DNA of 64,000 nucleotides. It comes from SIG575 sp964507395 (GTDB taxonomy: Bacteria > Bacillota > Clostridia > Oscillospirales > Acutalibacteraceae). The notes beneath the pieces are model-generated. The model was not told the origin of the DNA. It did not search any database and saw only the letters and a program-made list of their open reading frames with translations. The position numbers were made by a program, and so were the translations under genes. Position 1 is the first letter of the stretch. Each line of letters begins with the position of its first letter. The DNA is taken from positions 1-64,000 of the forward strand of contig CAZDQE010000004.1 of NCBI GenBank assembly GCA_964507395.1, given 5' to 3'. Positions 24,956-34,437 of the stretch are shown here, piece after piece.

Positions 24956-25537
24956 ATGACAAAAGTATATTTCGTCAGACATGCTGAGCCAAATTATAAT
25001 AATCGTGATGATATGTCAAGAGAGCTGTCCACTAAAGGATTGGTTGACAGAGAACTTGTTACGCAGTTTTTATCGGATAAAAACATTGAAGTTGTGTTGT
25101 CAAGTCCCTTTAAAAGAGCTGTTGATACTGTCGCACACTTTGCTGATAGTAAAGGACTGAATATTGAAATTATTGATGATTTCAGAGAACGTAAGGTGGA
25201 TAGTGTTTGGATTGAAGATTTTACGGCTTTCAGTAAAGCTCAATGGGCTGATTTTGATTATAAACTGTCTGACGGTGAAAGTTTAAATGAAGTTCAGAAC
25301 AGGAATATTTCCGCTTTAAAGAATGTACTAAAAAAACATAAAGACAGAAACATTGTAATCGGCAGTCACGGAACAGCTTTGAGTACAATTATCAATTATT
25401 TTTATAATTCTTTCGGATATGAAGATTTTGAAAAAATCCGTACGGTTATGCCCTGGATTGTTGAATTCACTTTTCAGAATGACAAATGCACTTCAATAAA
25501 ATATATTGATTTATTTATAAATGCAAAACAGGAGTAA
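24956..25537 (+). CDS. histidine phosphatase (phosphoglycerate mutase-like)
   Basis: The 193-residue protein begins at ATG 24956, placed 6 bases after AAGGTGA; upstream TTG codons lack a site. The phosphohistidine motif is VRHAEPN, with an SSPFKRAVDT region and a second His in IGSHGTALS. It belongs to the small cofactor-independent GpmB/CobC-like branch that dephosphorylates various phosphoesters. The substrate is unknown. Confidence 0.87.
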   Translation: MTKVYFVRHAEPNYNNRDDMSRELSTKGLVDRELVTQFLSDKNIEVVLSSPFKRAVDTVAHFADSKGLNIEIIDDFRERKVDSVWIEDFTAFSKAQWADFDYKLSDGESLNEVQNRNISALKNVLKKHKDRNIVIGSHGTALSTIINYFYNSFGYEDFEKIRTVMPWIVEFTFQNDKCTSIKYIDLFINAKQE

Positions 25538-25636
25538 AAATAAATCGTTTTTGTTCAAGAAAACATTTCTGCTTACAGATATAATGGTGTTGTAAAGGTC
25601 GATTTTTACACATTATTATTTTCAGGAGATGTTACT

Positions 25637-26818
25637 ATGGAAAATACAGAACTAATTATCAATGCGGTAAATTTCACAAAGAAAAATGCAACCCAAAACG
25701 GTATATCTGTTGAAGAAGTTGCGAAGAATGCAGGCTTTTCTATTGATTATTTCAATCGCATTTTTCTTACACATACAGGCTTTACTGTTACTGCATATAT
25801 AAATTATATCAGATTAAAGCAGGCAACATATCTTCTTCGCACTACAGACAAATCGGTGCTTGATATTGCTCTTGAAATCGGATATGACTCCCATGAGGGT
25901 TTTACAAAAGCTTTTAAGAAAAAATATGGTGCTACACCGAGCGAATATCGTTGCAAAAAGAGAAAACACATTATATATCTGGGAGAAATTGCAGATGTGT
26001 CTGTTGCCACACGTTTTATTCACAATAATCCTGATTTTCAACTTGTTGATTCCGGCGAAGTAATAGATTTTTTGCTTGAAAAAGATGCAAAACGATACGG
26101 CTATTTTTGCACAACAATAAAATATTGTGGTCTTCAAATAGCAGCTTCCGGCGGTAATTATGAAAATGGATTTATCGGAATAGGGGATGATAGAAATAAC
26201 AACTGCTACCTTGAAATATTAACAGATGATTTTAAACTATTGTCTGATTGGATAAAGCGTTTTCCACAACAAAAAGCATTTTATTCAGATGAAGATGCAG
26301 AAATAGTAAAAGAAAATCTGTCTTATTTCGATGTTGCAGAAAATCTGAAAGTAACACCACAAACACTATATTTGGGCGAACCTTTTAACTATTCACTTCC
26401 TGATAATATTAGAATCAGATTACTTACACCAAAAGATAAAGTATCAATTCTTAAGTGGGCAAACGGCCAAAAAGACGGATATATAAAACATTTGCTTAAT
26501 GAACAAGATTATCTTGATGAAAATAATCTTGAATACGGTGTTTTTGAAAATGAAGATTTAATTGCTGTAGCTGGATGCGGAATTGATGAAGTTCATGGAA
26601 TGAGGTTCAATAACTGCTGTGCAATTCGTTTTGCTGACGGTAAAGAAAGCGATAATTTATATCGTTCAATCTTTAAATTTATAACAAATGATGTATTAAC
26701 AAAAGGTATTTTGCCGTTCGATGATATCCAGCATGGTGAATATTCAAAAACTCATGGCAACTTCACGTCTACTGAATTAGGTTATGTTATTGTAAACAGG
26801 AGATATGACCTTACATAA
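25637..26818 (+). CDS. AraC-type regulator fused to a GNAT-like domain
   Basis: The 393-residue protein carries the two AraC helix-turn-helices at the N-terminus (SVEEVAKNAGFSIDYFNRIF, DIALEIGYDSHEGFTKAFKK, residues 20-105), not at the C-terminus as usual. The middle (about 110-255) is an effector-like alpha/beta region. The C-terminal 130 residues start NIRIRLLTPKDKVSILKWAN and include EDLIAVAGCGIDE, resembling a degenerate acetyltransferase fold. The DNA-binding part is firm; the GNAT assignment is moderate. It could sense or modify a small molecule. It is monocistronic, with a terminator after it. Confidence 0.78.
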   Translation: MENTELIINAVNFTKKNATQNGISVEEVAKNAGFSIDYFNRIFLTHTGFTVTAYINYIRLKQATYLLRTTDKSVLDIALEIGYDSHEGFTKAFKKKYGATPSEYRCKKRKHIIYLGEIADVSVATRFIHNNPDFQLVDSGEVIDFLLEKDAKRYGYFCTTIKYCGLQIAASGGNYENGFIGIGDDRNNNCYLEILTDDFKLLSDWIKRFPQQKAFYSDEDAEIVKENLSYFDVAENLKVTPQTLYLGEPFNYSLPDNIRIRLLTPKDKVSILKWANGQKDGYIKHLLNEQDYLDENNLEYGVFENEDLIAVAGCGIDEVHGMRFNNCCAIRFADGKESDNLYRSIFKFITNDVLTKGILPFDDIQHGEYSKTHGNFTSTELGYVIVNRRYDLT

Positions 26819-26856
26819 GTTTTTGTTGCGGTAAATAATAATAAACAGTAAATTAT

Positions 26857-26902
26857 AAAAAGCGTACCGGAGAAATCTACCATTCTCTGATACGCTTTTT
26901 TA
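26857..26902. terminator. terminator after the AraC-type gene
   Basis: AAAAAGCGTA and TACGCTTTTTT are the outer arms, and GAGAA/TTCTC adds a few inner pairs. The T run on the plus strand is six bases, and an A run before the stem allows use from the minus strand as well. Confidence 0.8.
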
Positions 26903-26954
26903 ATAATCATCATATTGCATTTCAAACATCATATTTGTGCTGTTTTCACTCCCC

Positions 26955-26988
26955 TTAACTGCACAAAACATTTATTTTGTGCAGTTAA
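26955..26988. repeat. perfect 14-bp inverted repeat
   Basis: TTAACTGCACAAAA (26955-26968) and TTTTGTGCAGTTAA (26975-26988) are exact inverses around a 6-base loop, in the gap between convergent genes. There is no T run directly after it on either strand. It may be a terminator variant for the minus-strand DUF6873 gene. Confidence 0.7.
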
Positions 26989-27048
26989 TCTAATTTCTTT
27001 TTAGGGGTGTTTTTTACTGACTTTTATAGACATACCTATCTCCCTCTC

Positions 27049-27783
27049 TTAAATGAGTGGAAAAATTGAGCCTATATCTTCTACGATGCTGTCTGTCAAT
27101 TCTATAAGTTCAATATCTTTCTTAAATAAAAACTTTTTGATTTTATCTCCGTCGGATAAATTTTCAGCACAGCCTGTAAGTAACATTTTGTTTTCTGAAA
27201 TTTTCCCTGTTGCACCGCCGATGAATCCATAATTAAAATTTCGTAGTTTAATGTCACCTTTATTGATTATCAGTACATCAAATCCGAATTCAGCTCCTCT
27301 GTAGCCGATAGAAATATCATCAGTGATGAAAGTATCATCTGACACGGGCGCTATCGAACACTTGGTATACCCTTGTTTGACTGTAACTTCAATTAAATCA
27401 GATTTTTTTATAAAATCACGTATTTTCTGCGATACGGTCTTCGGATTATAAAAAATGTGTTTTCCTATAACTACACAGTTCAAAAACACGTCATTCGGAT
27501 AATCTGCCTGTAAATCTTCATCAATGAACTCAGTATTATATCCTAATTTTATAAGTTCAGCACTTATGTCTGTCTGTTCCTTTGAAAGTAAAAATCTTTC
27601 TGTACTCAACGGACAGAATGTTAAATCGGCATGATTCTGAATCCCCTGACGAACATTTGTACTTTTTGTTGTAAAAATCGGCTCAATGCACAGTTTTTCT
27701 AATTTTCTGTAGATTTCATCGTTATAATCAGCACCGATAATAACTTTATCTACCTGTTTTTTTGGTAAATTCGGATAAATCAT
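27049..27783 (-). CDS. DUF6873 protein, guanidine-modifying-enzyme fold
   Basis: The 244-residue protein matches my recollection of the DUF6873/GME-fold family, which shares the five-bladed propeller of arginine deiminases. Visible features are ADLTFCPLSTERF, NDVFLNCVVIGKH, the KQGYTKCSIAPVSDDTF strand-loop and NYGFIGGATGKI. The invariant Cys and His pair of active deiminases is not obvious, so catalysis is uncertain. It ends the radA transcript, 6 bases after radA. Confidence 0.65.
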   Translation of the reverse strand: MIYPNLPKKQVDKVIIGADYNDEIYRKLEKLCIEPIFTTKSTNVRQGIQNHADLTFCPLSTERFLLSKEQTDISAELIKLGYNTEFIDEDLQADYPNDVFLNCVVIGKHIFYNPKTVSQKIRDFIKKSDLIEVTVKQGYTKCSIAPVSDDTFITDDISIGYRGAEFGFDVLIINKGDIKLRNFNYGFIGGATGKISENKMLLTGCAENLSDGDKIKKFLFKKDIELIELTDSIVEDIGSIFPLI

Positions 27784-27789
27784 TATAAA

Positions 27790-29157
27790 TCAACCAATCG
27801 CAACGGCAAAAGCCTGTCTGATATATTTTGCACCGAGGACTTCGATTCCCTCAATCTTGTTTTTGAGATTTCTCAGATTGTATTCGGGAATAATGCACCT
27901 TGTGAAACCAAGTCTTGCGGCCTCTCTGATTCTCTGTTCACAGTTGCTGACTGCTCTCAGTTCACCGCCAAGACCGATTTCGCCAAAAGCAATCAGACCG
28001 TCATCAACAGGAACCTCTTTCAGTGACGATACGAGTGCCATGGCTACCGACAAATCTGTTGCAGGCTCATCAAGTCTGAGACCGCCGACAACATTGATGT
28101 AGCTATCCATGTTTCCGAAGAAATAGCCTCCCCTTTTTTCAAGCACTGCCATAATCATAGCCATTCTGTTATAATCAAAGCCTGTCGCCATTCGTCTCGG
28201 ATTTCCGAAGCCTGATGGTGTCACAAGTGCCTGAACCTCAGCAAGAATAGGTCTTGAGCCCTCCATAACACAAGCAATGCAACAACCTGATGTGTTTTTA
28301 GGTCTGCCTGAAATGAGCATCATCGAGGGGTTTTCAACCTCTTCGAGTCCCCTGTCCATCATCTCGAAAACACCGATTTCATTCGTTGAGCCGTATCTGT
28401 TTTTTACAGCTCTCAGAATTCTGTATGACAAGTTTCTGTCGCCCTCAAAATAGAGAACAGCATCAACAATATGTTCAAGAACTTTAGGTCCTGCGATGTT
28501 TCCGTCTTTGTTCACATGACCTACAACGAACATCGGAATATCGAGTGCTTTAGTTGTACGCATAAGTAAATTTGTACACTCTCTGACCTGTGAAACGCTA
28601 CCCGGAGAAGACGAAATTTCATTGATATTCATAGTCTGAATTGAGTCTATAATTACAATTTCAGGCTTTTCCGAACGGATATATTCTGAAATTTTCTCAG
28701 CATCGGTTTCGCTCATTATGTAAAGGTTGTCCGTATCTACACCGAGCCTGTCTGCGCGGAGCTTAATCTGTCTTGCCGATTCTTCGCCCGAAACATATAA
28801 AATGTTGTGTTCTTCTCCCATATGACGGCAAATTTGCAATAAAATTGTTGATTTACCGATGCCGGGGTCACCACTGAGTAACACAAGCGAACCCTTTACA
28901 AGACCACCGCCGAGAACTCTGTCCAGCTCATTCATGCCTGTTTTATATCTGACTTCATCAGCAAAAGATATCTCTTTGATGGGTACAGCTTTTGCTGCGC
29001 CTGCAACAGAAACTGTCTTTGAGGTTTTACTTGTTACAGTAGTTCTCACGTCCTCCTGCATTGTGTTCCATTCTCCGCAGCCGGGACATGAACCGTACCA
29101 TTTGGAGCTTTCATATCCGCAATCGCTGCAAACATATATTACTTTAGATTTTGCCAC
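27790..29157 (-). CDS. radA: DNA repair protein RadA
   Basis: The 455-residue protein has the complete family architecture. There is an N-terminal C4 zinc finger (CSDCGYES, CPGCGEWN), a RecA-like ATPase with Walker A GDPGIGKST and the KNRYGSTNEIGVF motif, and a C-terminal Lon-protease-like domain (GLRLDEPATDLSVAMALVSS). RadA promotes branch migration during recombinational repair. Confidence 0.96.
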   Translation of the reverse strand: MAKSKVIYVCSDCGYESSKWYGSCPGCGEWNTMQEDVRTTVTSKTSKTVSVAGAAKAVPIKEISFADEVRYKTGMNELDRVLGGGLVKGSLVLLSGDPGIGKSTILLQICRHMGEEHNILYVSGEESARQIKLRADRLGVDTDNLYIMSETDAEKISEYIRSEKPEIVIIDSIQTMNINEISSSPGSVSQVRECTNLLMRTTKALDIPMFVVGHVNKDGNIAGPKVLEHIVDAVLYFEGDRNLSYRILRAVKNRYGSTNEIGVFEMMDRGLEEVENPSMMLISGRPKNTSGCCIACVMEGSRPILAEVQALVTPSGFGNPRRMATGFDYNRMAMIMAVLEKRGGYFFGNMDSYINVVGGLRLDEPATDLSVAMALVSSLKEVPVDDGLIAFGEIGLGGELRAVSNCEQRIREAARLGFTRCIIPEYNLRNLKNKIEGIEVLGAKYIRQAFAVAIG

Positions 29158-29174
29158 TTATCGGCACCTCCGAA

Positions 29175-29903
29175 TCAGATTGAAGAATAATAGTCAAGAA
29201 TTCCGCTGAAAATACAGAATGCAACCTGCTTCTGGTATTCAGAATTTTTAAGATTTTCAAGCTCTTCCGAATTAGAAACAAAACCGCACTCGCAAAGAAC
29301 AGCAGTTGTTTTTGCATGATAAATCAGAAAAACATCTGTTGTACACTTCTTTATTTCACGTTCATTTTCCTTTTGCAAACGTGACGAAAATGATTCCTGA
29401 AGACATCTTGCAAGGTCCACGCTTGATGAAACGTTTGGTGAATAAAAGAGCTGAGCACCTTTATATTGCGGGTCAGAATACGTATTCTGATGAATACTGA
29501 CGAAAATATATTCTGGATTGTTTTCCATAATTTCAAACCTGTTATGTATGTCACTCGCCTTTTTAGCTCTTATCGTAGTTGCCGAGTCATCGTGAATCGA
29601 AATATCTGAATCACGTATCATTATTGTTTCTGCCCCGGACATTTTCAGCATCTCATTAAGAATCTGAGCAATTTTCAGATTCAGGTCTTTTTCAAGCGTT
29701 CCGTCCCCTGCTACTGCACCGCCGTCAACACCGCCATGTCCTGCATCTATGATAACTTTGATTTTTTCTGTGTTATCAGGCGCTGATGATGTTTGTATGT
29801 ACTTTGAACTCTCAGAAATCTGCAATACACCAAGTACGAAAAAAAGTGCAAGAACAATTGAAACTGAATACATAATTTTCTTTTTACTTATCATGGCACA
29901 CAC
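29175..29903 (-). CDS. cwlD: N-acetylmuramoyl-L-alanine amidase CwlD
   Basis: The 242-residue protein has an N-terminal membrane/signal helix (about 8-27) and one Amidase_3 domain. Zinc ligands lie in IDAGHGGVDGGAV and SIHQNTY, with the catalytic Glu in LCECGFVSN. Length and single-domain form match CwlD, which makes muramic-delta-lactam in spore cortex so that it can be degraded at germination. This fits the other sporulation genes. Confidence 0.85.
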   Translation of the reverse strand: MCAMISKKKIMYSVSIVLALFFVLGVLQISESSKYIQTSSAPDNTEKIKVIIDAGHGGVDGGAVAGDGTLEKDLNLKIAQILNEMLKMSGAETIMIRDSDISIHDDSATTIRAKKASDIHNRFEIMENNPEYIFVSIHQNTYSDPQYKGAQLFYSPNVSSSVDLARCLQESFSSRLQKENEREIKKCTTDVFLIYHAKTTAVLCECGFVSNSEELENLKNSEYQKQVAFCIFSGILDYYSSI

Positions 29904-29942
29904 CTCATAAAATTTTATGCGGTGTTATGAAAAATATGTAAT

Positions 29943-30365
29943 TTATCCGTTTTCAGCCTTTCTCCTTGCAAGGTAATCCTGCAGAATTGTAACAGCGGCT
30001 ACTGCATCAATAACCTGTCTTGTTTTTCTGCCGTGAAAATCTACCTCGTTCAGTGCTCTGTACGCAGAAACTGTTGTGAGCCTTTCATCCCACATGTCTA
30101 CTCCAAGCCCCGTAGCTTCCCGTAATTCCGCAGCAAGCTCTGTGCATTTTTCACACCTTTCGCCACAGGTTCCGTCCATGTTTTTCGGAAGTCCGACTAC
30201 CAACATTTCAGGTTTTCTTTCCTCAATTATTTCAACTAATTTTTTAATAAGATTAGGTCTGTACCGCTCAGTAATTACCGTTACGGGACTTGCTAAAATT
30301 TCCTTTTTATCACAGATGGCGACACCTGTTCTGGTATCGCCATAGTCAATTGACATTATAATCAT
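29943..30365 (-). CDS. ruvX: Holliday junction resolvase-like RuvX (YqgF)
   Basis: The 140-residue protein starts at ATG 30365 behind GGGGTG; a longer frame to 30431 overlaps the previous gene and has no ribosome binding site. RNase H-like motifs are SIDYGDTRTGVAICD, VVGLPKNMDG and WDERLTTVSAYRAL. It acts in pre-16S rRNA 5' processing and possibly Holliday junction cleavage. Confidence 0.92.
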   Translation of the reverse strand: MIIMSIDYGDTRTGVAICDKKEILASPVTVITERYRPNLIKKLVEIIEERKPEMLVVGLPKNMDGTCGERCEKCTELAAELREATGLGVDMWDERLTTVSAYRALNEVDFHGRKTRQVIDAVAAVTILQDYLARRKAENG

Positions 30366-30369
30366 ATAA

Positions 30370-32682
30370 TCACCCCAGAATATCCGAAGGTTGTGTAACA
30401 AGATCAACAGAGCTTTCAGTGGGAGAGTCAATAACTACTGACTCATCTGTTCCGCCGATGACAGGAAGTGTTGTTGTTTCAACTGTTTCACCTTCTGCCG
30501 TTTCGCCCTCGCCGGATGAACTGCTGCTTGTACCTGACCAGCCGCCGTTTCCGCCGATGACACCGTTTTTGCCGGAGTGGTCACCCGTGCAAACTGTTGT
30601 ATAACTGCTTGTGAAGTACCCTTTAGCTGTTGAGTAGCACGAGCTTCCTGCGAGTTGACCTGAGTATGTGCAATATTTAACTTCTTCAGCATTACTGTCC
30701 GGATACTCAAAGTCTTTTACCTCAAGGTCTTCATGTATCTCATTATATACATATTTGAAAATCTGAGCCGCAGGGTTGCTTGCAGATGAACTGATTGCCC
30801 TGTTTATGTCATATCCGTACCAGACTGCAGAAACATAGTAAGGAGTACCTGCTGCAAACCAACGGTCATAGTTGTTAGTTGTGGTACCTGTTTTCGCAAA
30901 AGTCTGGAAACCGTCCACGCCGTAACCGCTACCTGTACCCTCGGTAATAACAGTCTGAAGCATCCTGTTCATGACCTCAGCAGTATCAGCAGAAATCACC
31001 TGTTCACCTTCGGGATTTGTGTTATCAAAGTAAACGATCGAACCGTCACTGTTGGTAACCTTGAAATATGGATAAGGCTTGTAATACTTACCGCCGCTGC
31101 CGTAAATTGCAAATGCCGCCGTCATTTCAAGAGAAGTCAGACCTTTGTTCATACCGCCTACGCAAAGGGGTGAATAGTCAGCATCGTCCACTCCATCAAC
31201 CATTGTTGTGAAATGCAGCTTGTCTTTCATAAACTCGTAAGCTTTGGAAAGAGAAACGTATTCAAGGATTCTGTAAGGCACTGTATTAAGCGATTTTTTC
31301 AAAGCATATTGAGTGGTAACATAAGAGCCTGAACCTGTTGAACCGCCATAGTTTGTAGGCCAGAGCTTACCCTCACGCTTCGTACCGGAATAGTCAAGAA
31401 TACGCGTGCCCCATGTAATCTGATTGGAATCAATAGCGTAGGTGTAAACGCTTAAAGGCTTGATTGCCGAACCGGGCTGTCTGGGTGACTGCTCAGCTCT
31501 GTTAAGAGAACGGTCTTCCGTTTTCTTGTCAGCACCGCCGATAATTGCAACTACCCTGCCCTTATAATCCATAATAGTCATGGCACTTTGCACTTTTTCT
31601 CCGCCTGTGTTGTAAATAGACGGGAAACCTTCTCTGTTTTCATAAATAGTTTCAAGAGTGTCCTGAATTTCAGTGTTTTCGGCAGAATAGATTCTCAGAC
31701 CGCCGTAATAAACCTTTTTCCATGCCTGTATATATGACAAATCATAATCTGTCTGGAAATCCTCAATAAGCTGATTGATAATATAGTCAACATAATAGCT
31801 CTGAATTTCATCAGTTTCTTCTTGCTCGTTTGTATCCTCGATCTGACTTACAAAATTAGGGTCATCAGAAAGCACAAGCTCATAATTAACAGCTTCATTA
31901 TATTCATCTTCCGTAATATACCCTTCGGAAAGCATCAGACCAAGACAATGCTCTCGCCTTTCGGCATTGTTCTCAGGATTAATAAGCGGGTCGTAGGTTG
32001 TCGGTTCTTTTGTTATACATGCAAGTGTCGCACACTCCGCCAGATTGAGATCCTCAACCTCTTTGCCGAAATATACCTCGGCTGCCGTCTTTATTCCGTA
32101 GCATCCCTGACTGAGATATAGAGTATTAAGATATGTCTCAAGGATTTCATCTTTTTCATAATTCTTTTCAAGATTCAGTGCCGTGAGAATTTCTTTGAAC
32201 TTACGTACATATGTTACGTCTTTTTCATCTGTTAAATTCTTAATCAACTGCTGCGTAATGGTCGAGCCGCCCTGACCTGAGTTACTGGGTTTAATCATAA
32301 CACCGATAGTTCTTATCCAGTCAACACCGTTATGCTTTTCAAAACGCTTGTCCTCCAGCGCAATAATCGCATTCTTCATGTTTTCGGGAATATCCTCAAA
32401 ATTTACCCATATTCTGTTTGTTTCACCATGAAGTCTTGTGTACTCAGTGTAGTCGGAGCTCTCAGTTTCTTTCCTGTAAATAATTGACGTCTGTACCTGG
32501 TCAGCCTTATATTTATCAAGGTCAAAAGGTTCTCCGTTGACGTAAGACACTGACTTAATGAGAACATAGCCGCCTACAACCAGAACACACAGAAGAAACA
32601 CAAGCAAAAAGCTTTTTAATATAATTCCTCCCGTTGAAGCAGAAGACGGTGATTTTTTACGTTTTTTTCCTGCTGATGCCAT
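30370..32682 (-). CDS. class A penicillin-binding protein (PBP1A type)
   Basis: The 770-residue protein starts at ATG 32682 with AGGAGG upstream. A short basic cytoplasmic tail precedes one membrane helix (about 22-45). The GT51 glycosyltransferase domain shows the catalytic Glu in ALEDKRFEKHNGVD and GGSTITQQLIKNLT. The transpeptidase has SxxK in QPGSAIKP, an SLNT triad and KTG in FAKTGTTTNN. The C-terminal tail is rich in Ser, Gly, Thr and Glu. It polymerises and crosslinks peptidoglycan. Confidence 0.95.
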   Translation of the reverse strand: MASAGKKRKKSPSSASTGGIILKSFLLVFLLCVLVVGGYVLIKSVSYVNGEPFDLDKYKADQVQTSIIYRKETESSDYTEYTRLHGETNRIWVNFEDIPENMKNAIIALEDKRFEKHNGVDWIRTIGVMIKPSNSGQGGSTITQQLIKNLTDEKDVTYVRKFKEILTALNLEKNYEKDEILETYLNTLYLSQGCYGIKTAAEVYFGKEVEDLNLAECATLACITKEPTTYDPLINPENNAERREHCLGLMLSEGYITEDEYNEAVNYELVLSDDPNFVSQIEDTNEQEETDEIQSYYVDYIINQLIEDFQTDYDLSYIQAWKKVYYGGLRIYSAENTEIQDTLETIYENREGFPSIYNTGGEKVQSAMTIMDYKGRVVAIIGGADKKTEDRSLNRAEQSPRQPGSAIKPLSVYTYAIDSNQITWGTRILDYSGTKREGKLWPTNYGGSTGSGSYVTTQYALKKSLNTVPYRILEYVSLSKAYEFMKDKLHFTTMVDGVDDADYSPLCVGGMNKGLTSLEMTAAFAIYGSGGKYYKPYPYFKVTNSDGSIVYFDNTNPEGEQVISADTAEVMNRMLQTVITEGTGSGYGVDGFQTFAKTGTTTNNYDRWFAAGTPYYVSAVWYGYDINRAISSSASNPAAQIFKYVYNEIHEDLEVKDFEYPDSNAEEVKYCTYSGQLAGSSCYSTAKGYFTSSYTTVCTGDHSGKNGVIGGNGGWSGTSSSSSGEGETAEGETVETTTLPVIGGTDESVVIDSPTESSVDLVTQPSDILG

Positions 32683-32877
32683 TATATAATCTCCTCCTGA
32701 CATAAGAAAAGATAATTAGTTAAAATTACAGATATATGTATTATATCACATAATTGTCAATTTGTTTAGTGTTTTTTAAAAAAATAACAAAATTGTAACA
32801 TATTTACATTTTTTTGAATAAAACTACCCCTTAAGTCAAGGATAAATAAAGAAATAAAATAAAAGAAAGGCAAAAAT

Positions 32878-33207
32878 ATGAAATACAAGTTTGTTGCAAT
32901 TTTTATGTTTACAGCAGTTTTTTCAATAACCTATCTCTCAATTGACCTTGTAAACAACAACATTTTTGAGTCTCTTGAAGAAAATACATCTGTTTCAGAG
33001 AACAATATCGAAAACGAATACAGATATCGTGTCTCAGTCTTCAACGGAAAACTCGCTGTATTTGACAGAGATTCAAAACTACCCTATAAAGTTTACGACA
33101 CTTATATCAGCTCGCTGCCTGAAGAAGACAGAAAAATTATTGAGGAAGGAATCTTTACAAACTCATCATCAGAGCTCATGAAAATAATTGAAGACTATAC
33201 AAGCTGA
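32878..33207 (+). CDS. small exported protein with BofC C-terminal-like domain
   Basis: The 109-residue protein has a signal or anchor helix (3-22), a spacer, and a domain beginning YRVSVFNGKLAVFDRD, followed by LPEEDRKIIEEGI and ending IIEDYTS. This pattern resembles the C-terminal domain of BofC, the intercompartmental signalling inhibitor of B. subtilis, often found alone in Clostridia. AAAGGC precedes the ATG. A sporulation role is family inference. Confidence 0.62.
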   Translation: MKYKFVAIFMFTAVFSITYLSIDLVNNNIFESLEENTSVSENNIENEYRYRVSVFNGKLAVFDRDSKLPYKVYDTYISSLPEEDRKIIEEGIFTNSSSELMKIIEDYTS

Positions 33208-33215
33208 TAAATTTA

Positions 33216-33243
33216 TTGACAAACCTCTGAAAAAATATATAAT
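33216..33243 (+). promoter_or_regulatory. promoter of the aldo/keto reductase gene
   Basis: A perfect TTGACA (33216-33221) and TATAAT (33238-33243) are 16 bases apart, 34 bases before the start codon. Confidence 0.8.
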
Positions 33244-33276
33244 TAAGATGTATATTTATTTTATGAGGTGAACTCC

Positions 33277-34422
33277 ATGGTTACAAGAAAATTATATAAA
33301 AAGACCAATAGCGAAATTTCCCTTTTAGGCTTCGGCTGCATGAGATTTCCGGTGCTTGATTCAGATGACAGCAAAATTGATTATGATGCATCTCTTGAAA
33401 TGATTGATTATGCTTATAAAAACGGAGTAAATTATTTTGATACTGCTTACGGTTACCACGGCGGTGAAAGCGAAAAGTTTGTGGGTGTCGCCCTCAAGAG
33501 ATATCCACGGAATTCCTTTTATCTTGCATCAAAAATGCCACCTTGGTTTGTGAAGGAAAAAGCAGATCTTGAAAGAATTTTCAACGAGCAGCTTGAAAGA
33601 TGTCAGGTTGAATATTTTGATTTTTATCTTGAGCACAGCCTTAATGACGAAAATTACGACAAACTCGAAAGCTTTGATACGTATGATTTTCTTACGGAAA
33701 AGAAAAAAGAAGGAAAAATCAGAAACCTCGGCTTCTCCTTCCACGGCTCATTAGAATGTCTTGAAAGAATCACATCTGACCACGAATGGGATTTTGTGCA
33801 GCTTCAGTATAACTATCTCGATGCCGTAAATGCCGATACCCTTAAGGAATATGAAATTATAAAAAAATACGATCTTCCCCTTATTGTTATGGAGCCTGTA
33901 AGGGGCGGTGCTCTTGCTAATCTCTGCGATGAGGCTAACGCTCTTCTTAAGGAAGCAAGACCTGATAAAAGCATTGCATCGTGGGCAATCAGATATGCAG
34001 CAAGCAACGACAGTATTCTTACTGTTCTCAGCGGTATGTCTGACGAAAATCAAGTCAGAGATAATATCGAAACGATGACGGATTTTGAAAAAATCTCAGA
34101 CGATGAGCAGAAAGCACTTGATAAGGCTGTGGGAATTTTCAAAGAATATTTTACTGTTCCCTGCACTAAATGCAGATATTGTACAAAAGATTGCCCTCAG
34201 AGCATTGATATTCCCGAATTGCTTGCTCTCTGGGGCAGATACAGACTTGAAAAACGCGACTCAGACTACATTGAAAGATATCACAGAGTACCCGAAGAAG
34301 CGCGAAGTGCAAACTGCATTGGTTGCCACCTTTGTGAAAGCTTTTGTCCGCAGGGAATTAAGATTGTTGATATCATGGATAATTTGAAAGCACTGAACAC
34401 AAAACTCGGTGTAAAAGATTAA
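33277..34422 (+). CDS. aldo/keto reductase with C-terminal 4Fe-4S cluster domain
   Basis: The 381-residue protein starts at ATG 33277 behind GAGGTGA. The (beta/alpha)8 reductase part keeps the tetrad: Asp and Tyr in FDTAYGYHGG, Lys in LASKMPP and His in LEHSLND. The last 90 residues hold two Cys clusters, CTKCRYCTKDCPQ and CIGCHLCESFCPQ, each with the ferredoxin-like CxxCxxC..CP layout. This form is common in anaerobes. The carbonyl substrate is unknown. It reads into the rhamnosidase-like gene 15 bases on. Confidence 0.9.
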   Translation: MVTRKLYKKTNSEISLLGFGCMRFPVLDSDDSKIDYDASLEMIDYAYKNGVNYFDTAYGYHGGESEKFVGVALKRYPRNSFYLASKMPPWFVKEKADLERIFNEQLERCQVEYFDFYLEHSLNDENYDKLESFDTYDFLTEKKKEGKIRNLGFSFHGSLECLERITSDHEWDFVQLQYNYLDAVNADTLKEYEIIKKYDLPLIVMEPVRGGALANLCDEANALLKEARPDKSIASWAIRYAASNDSILTVLSGMSDENQVRDNIETMTDFEKISDDEQKALDKAVGIFKEYFTVPCTKCRYCTKDCPQSIDIPELLALWGRYRLEKRDSDYIERYHRVPEEARSANCIGCHLCESFCPQGIKIVDIMDNLKALNTKLGVKD

Positions 34423-34437
34423 TTTGAGGTTTTAACT

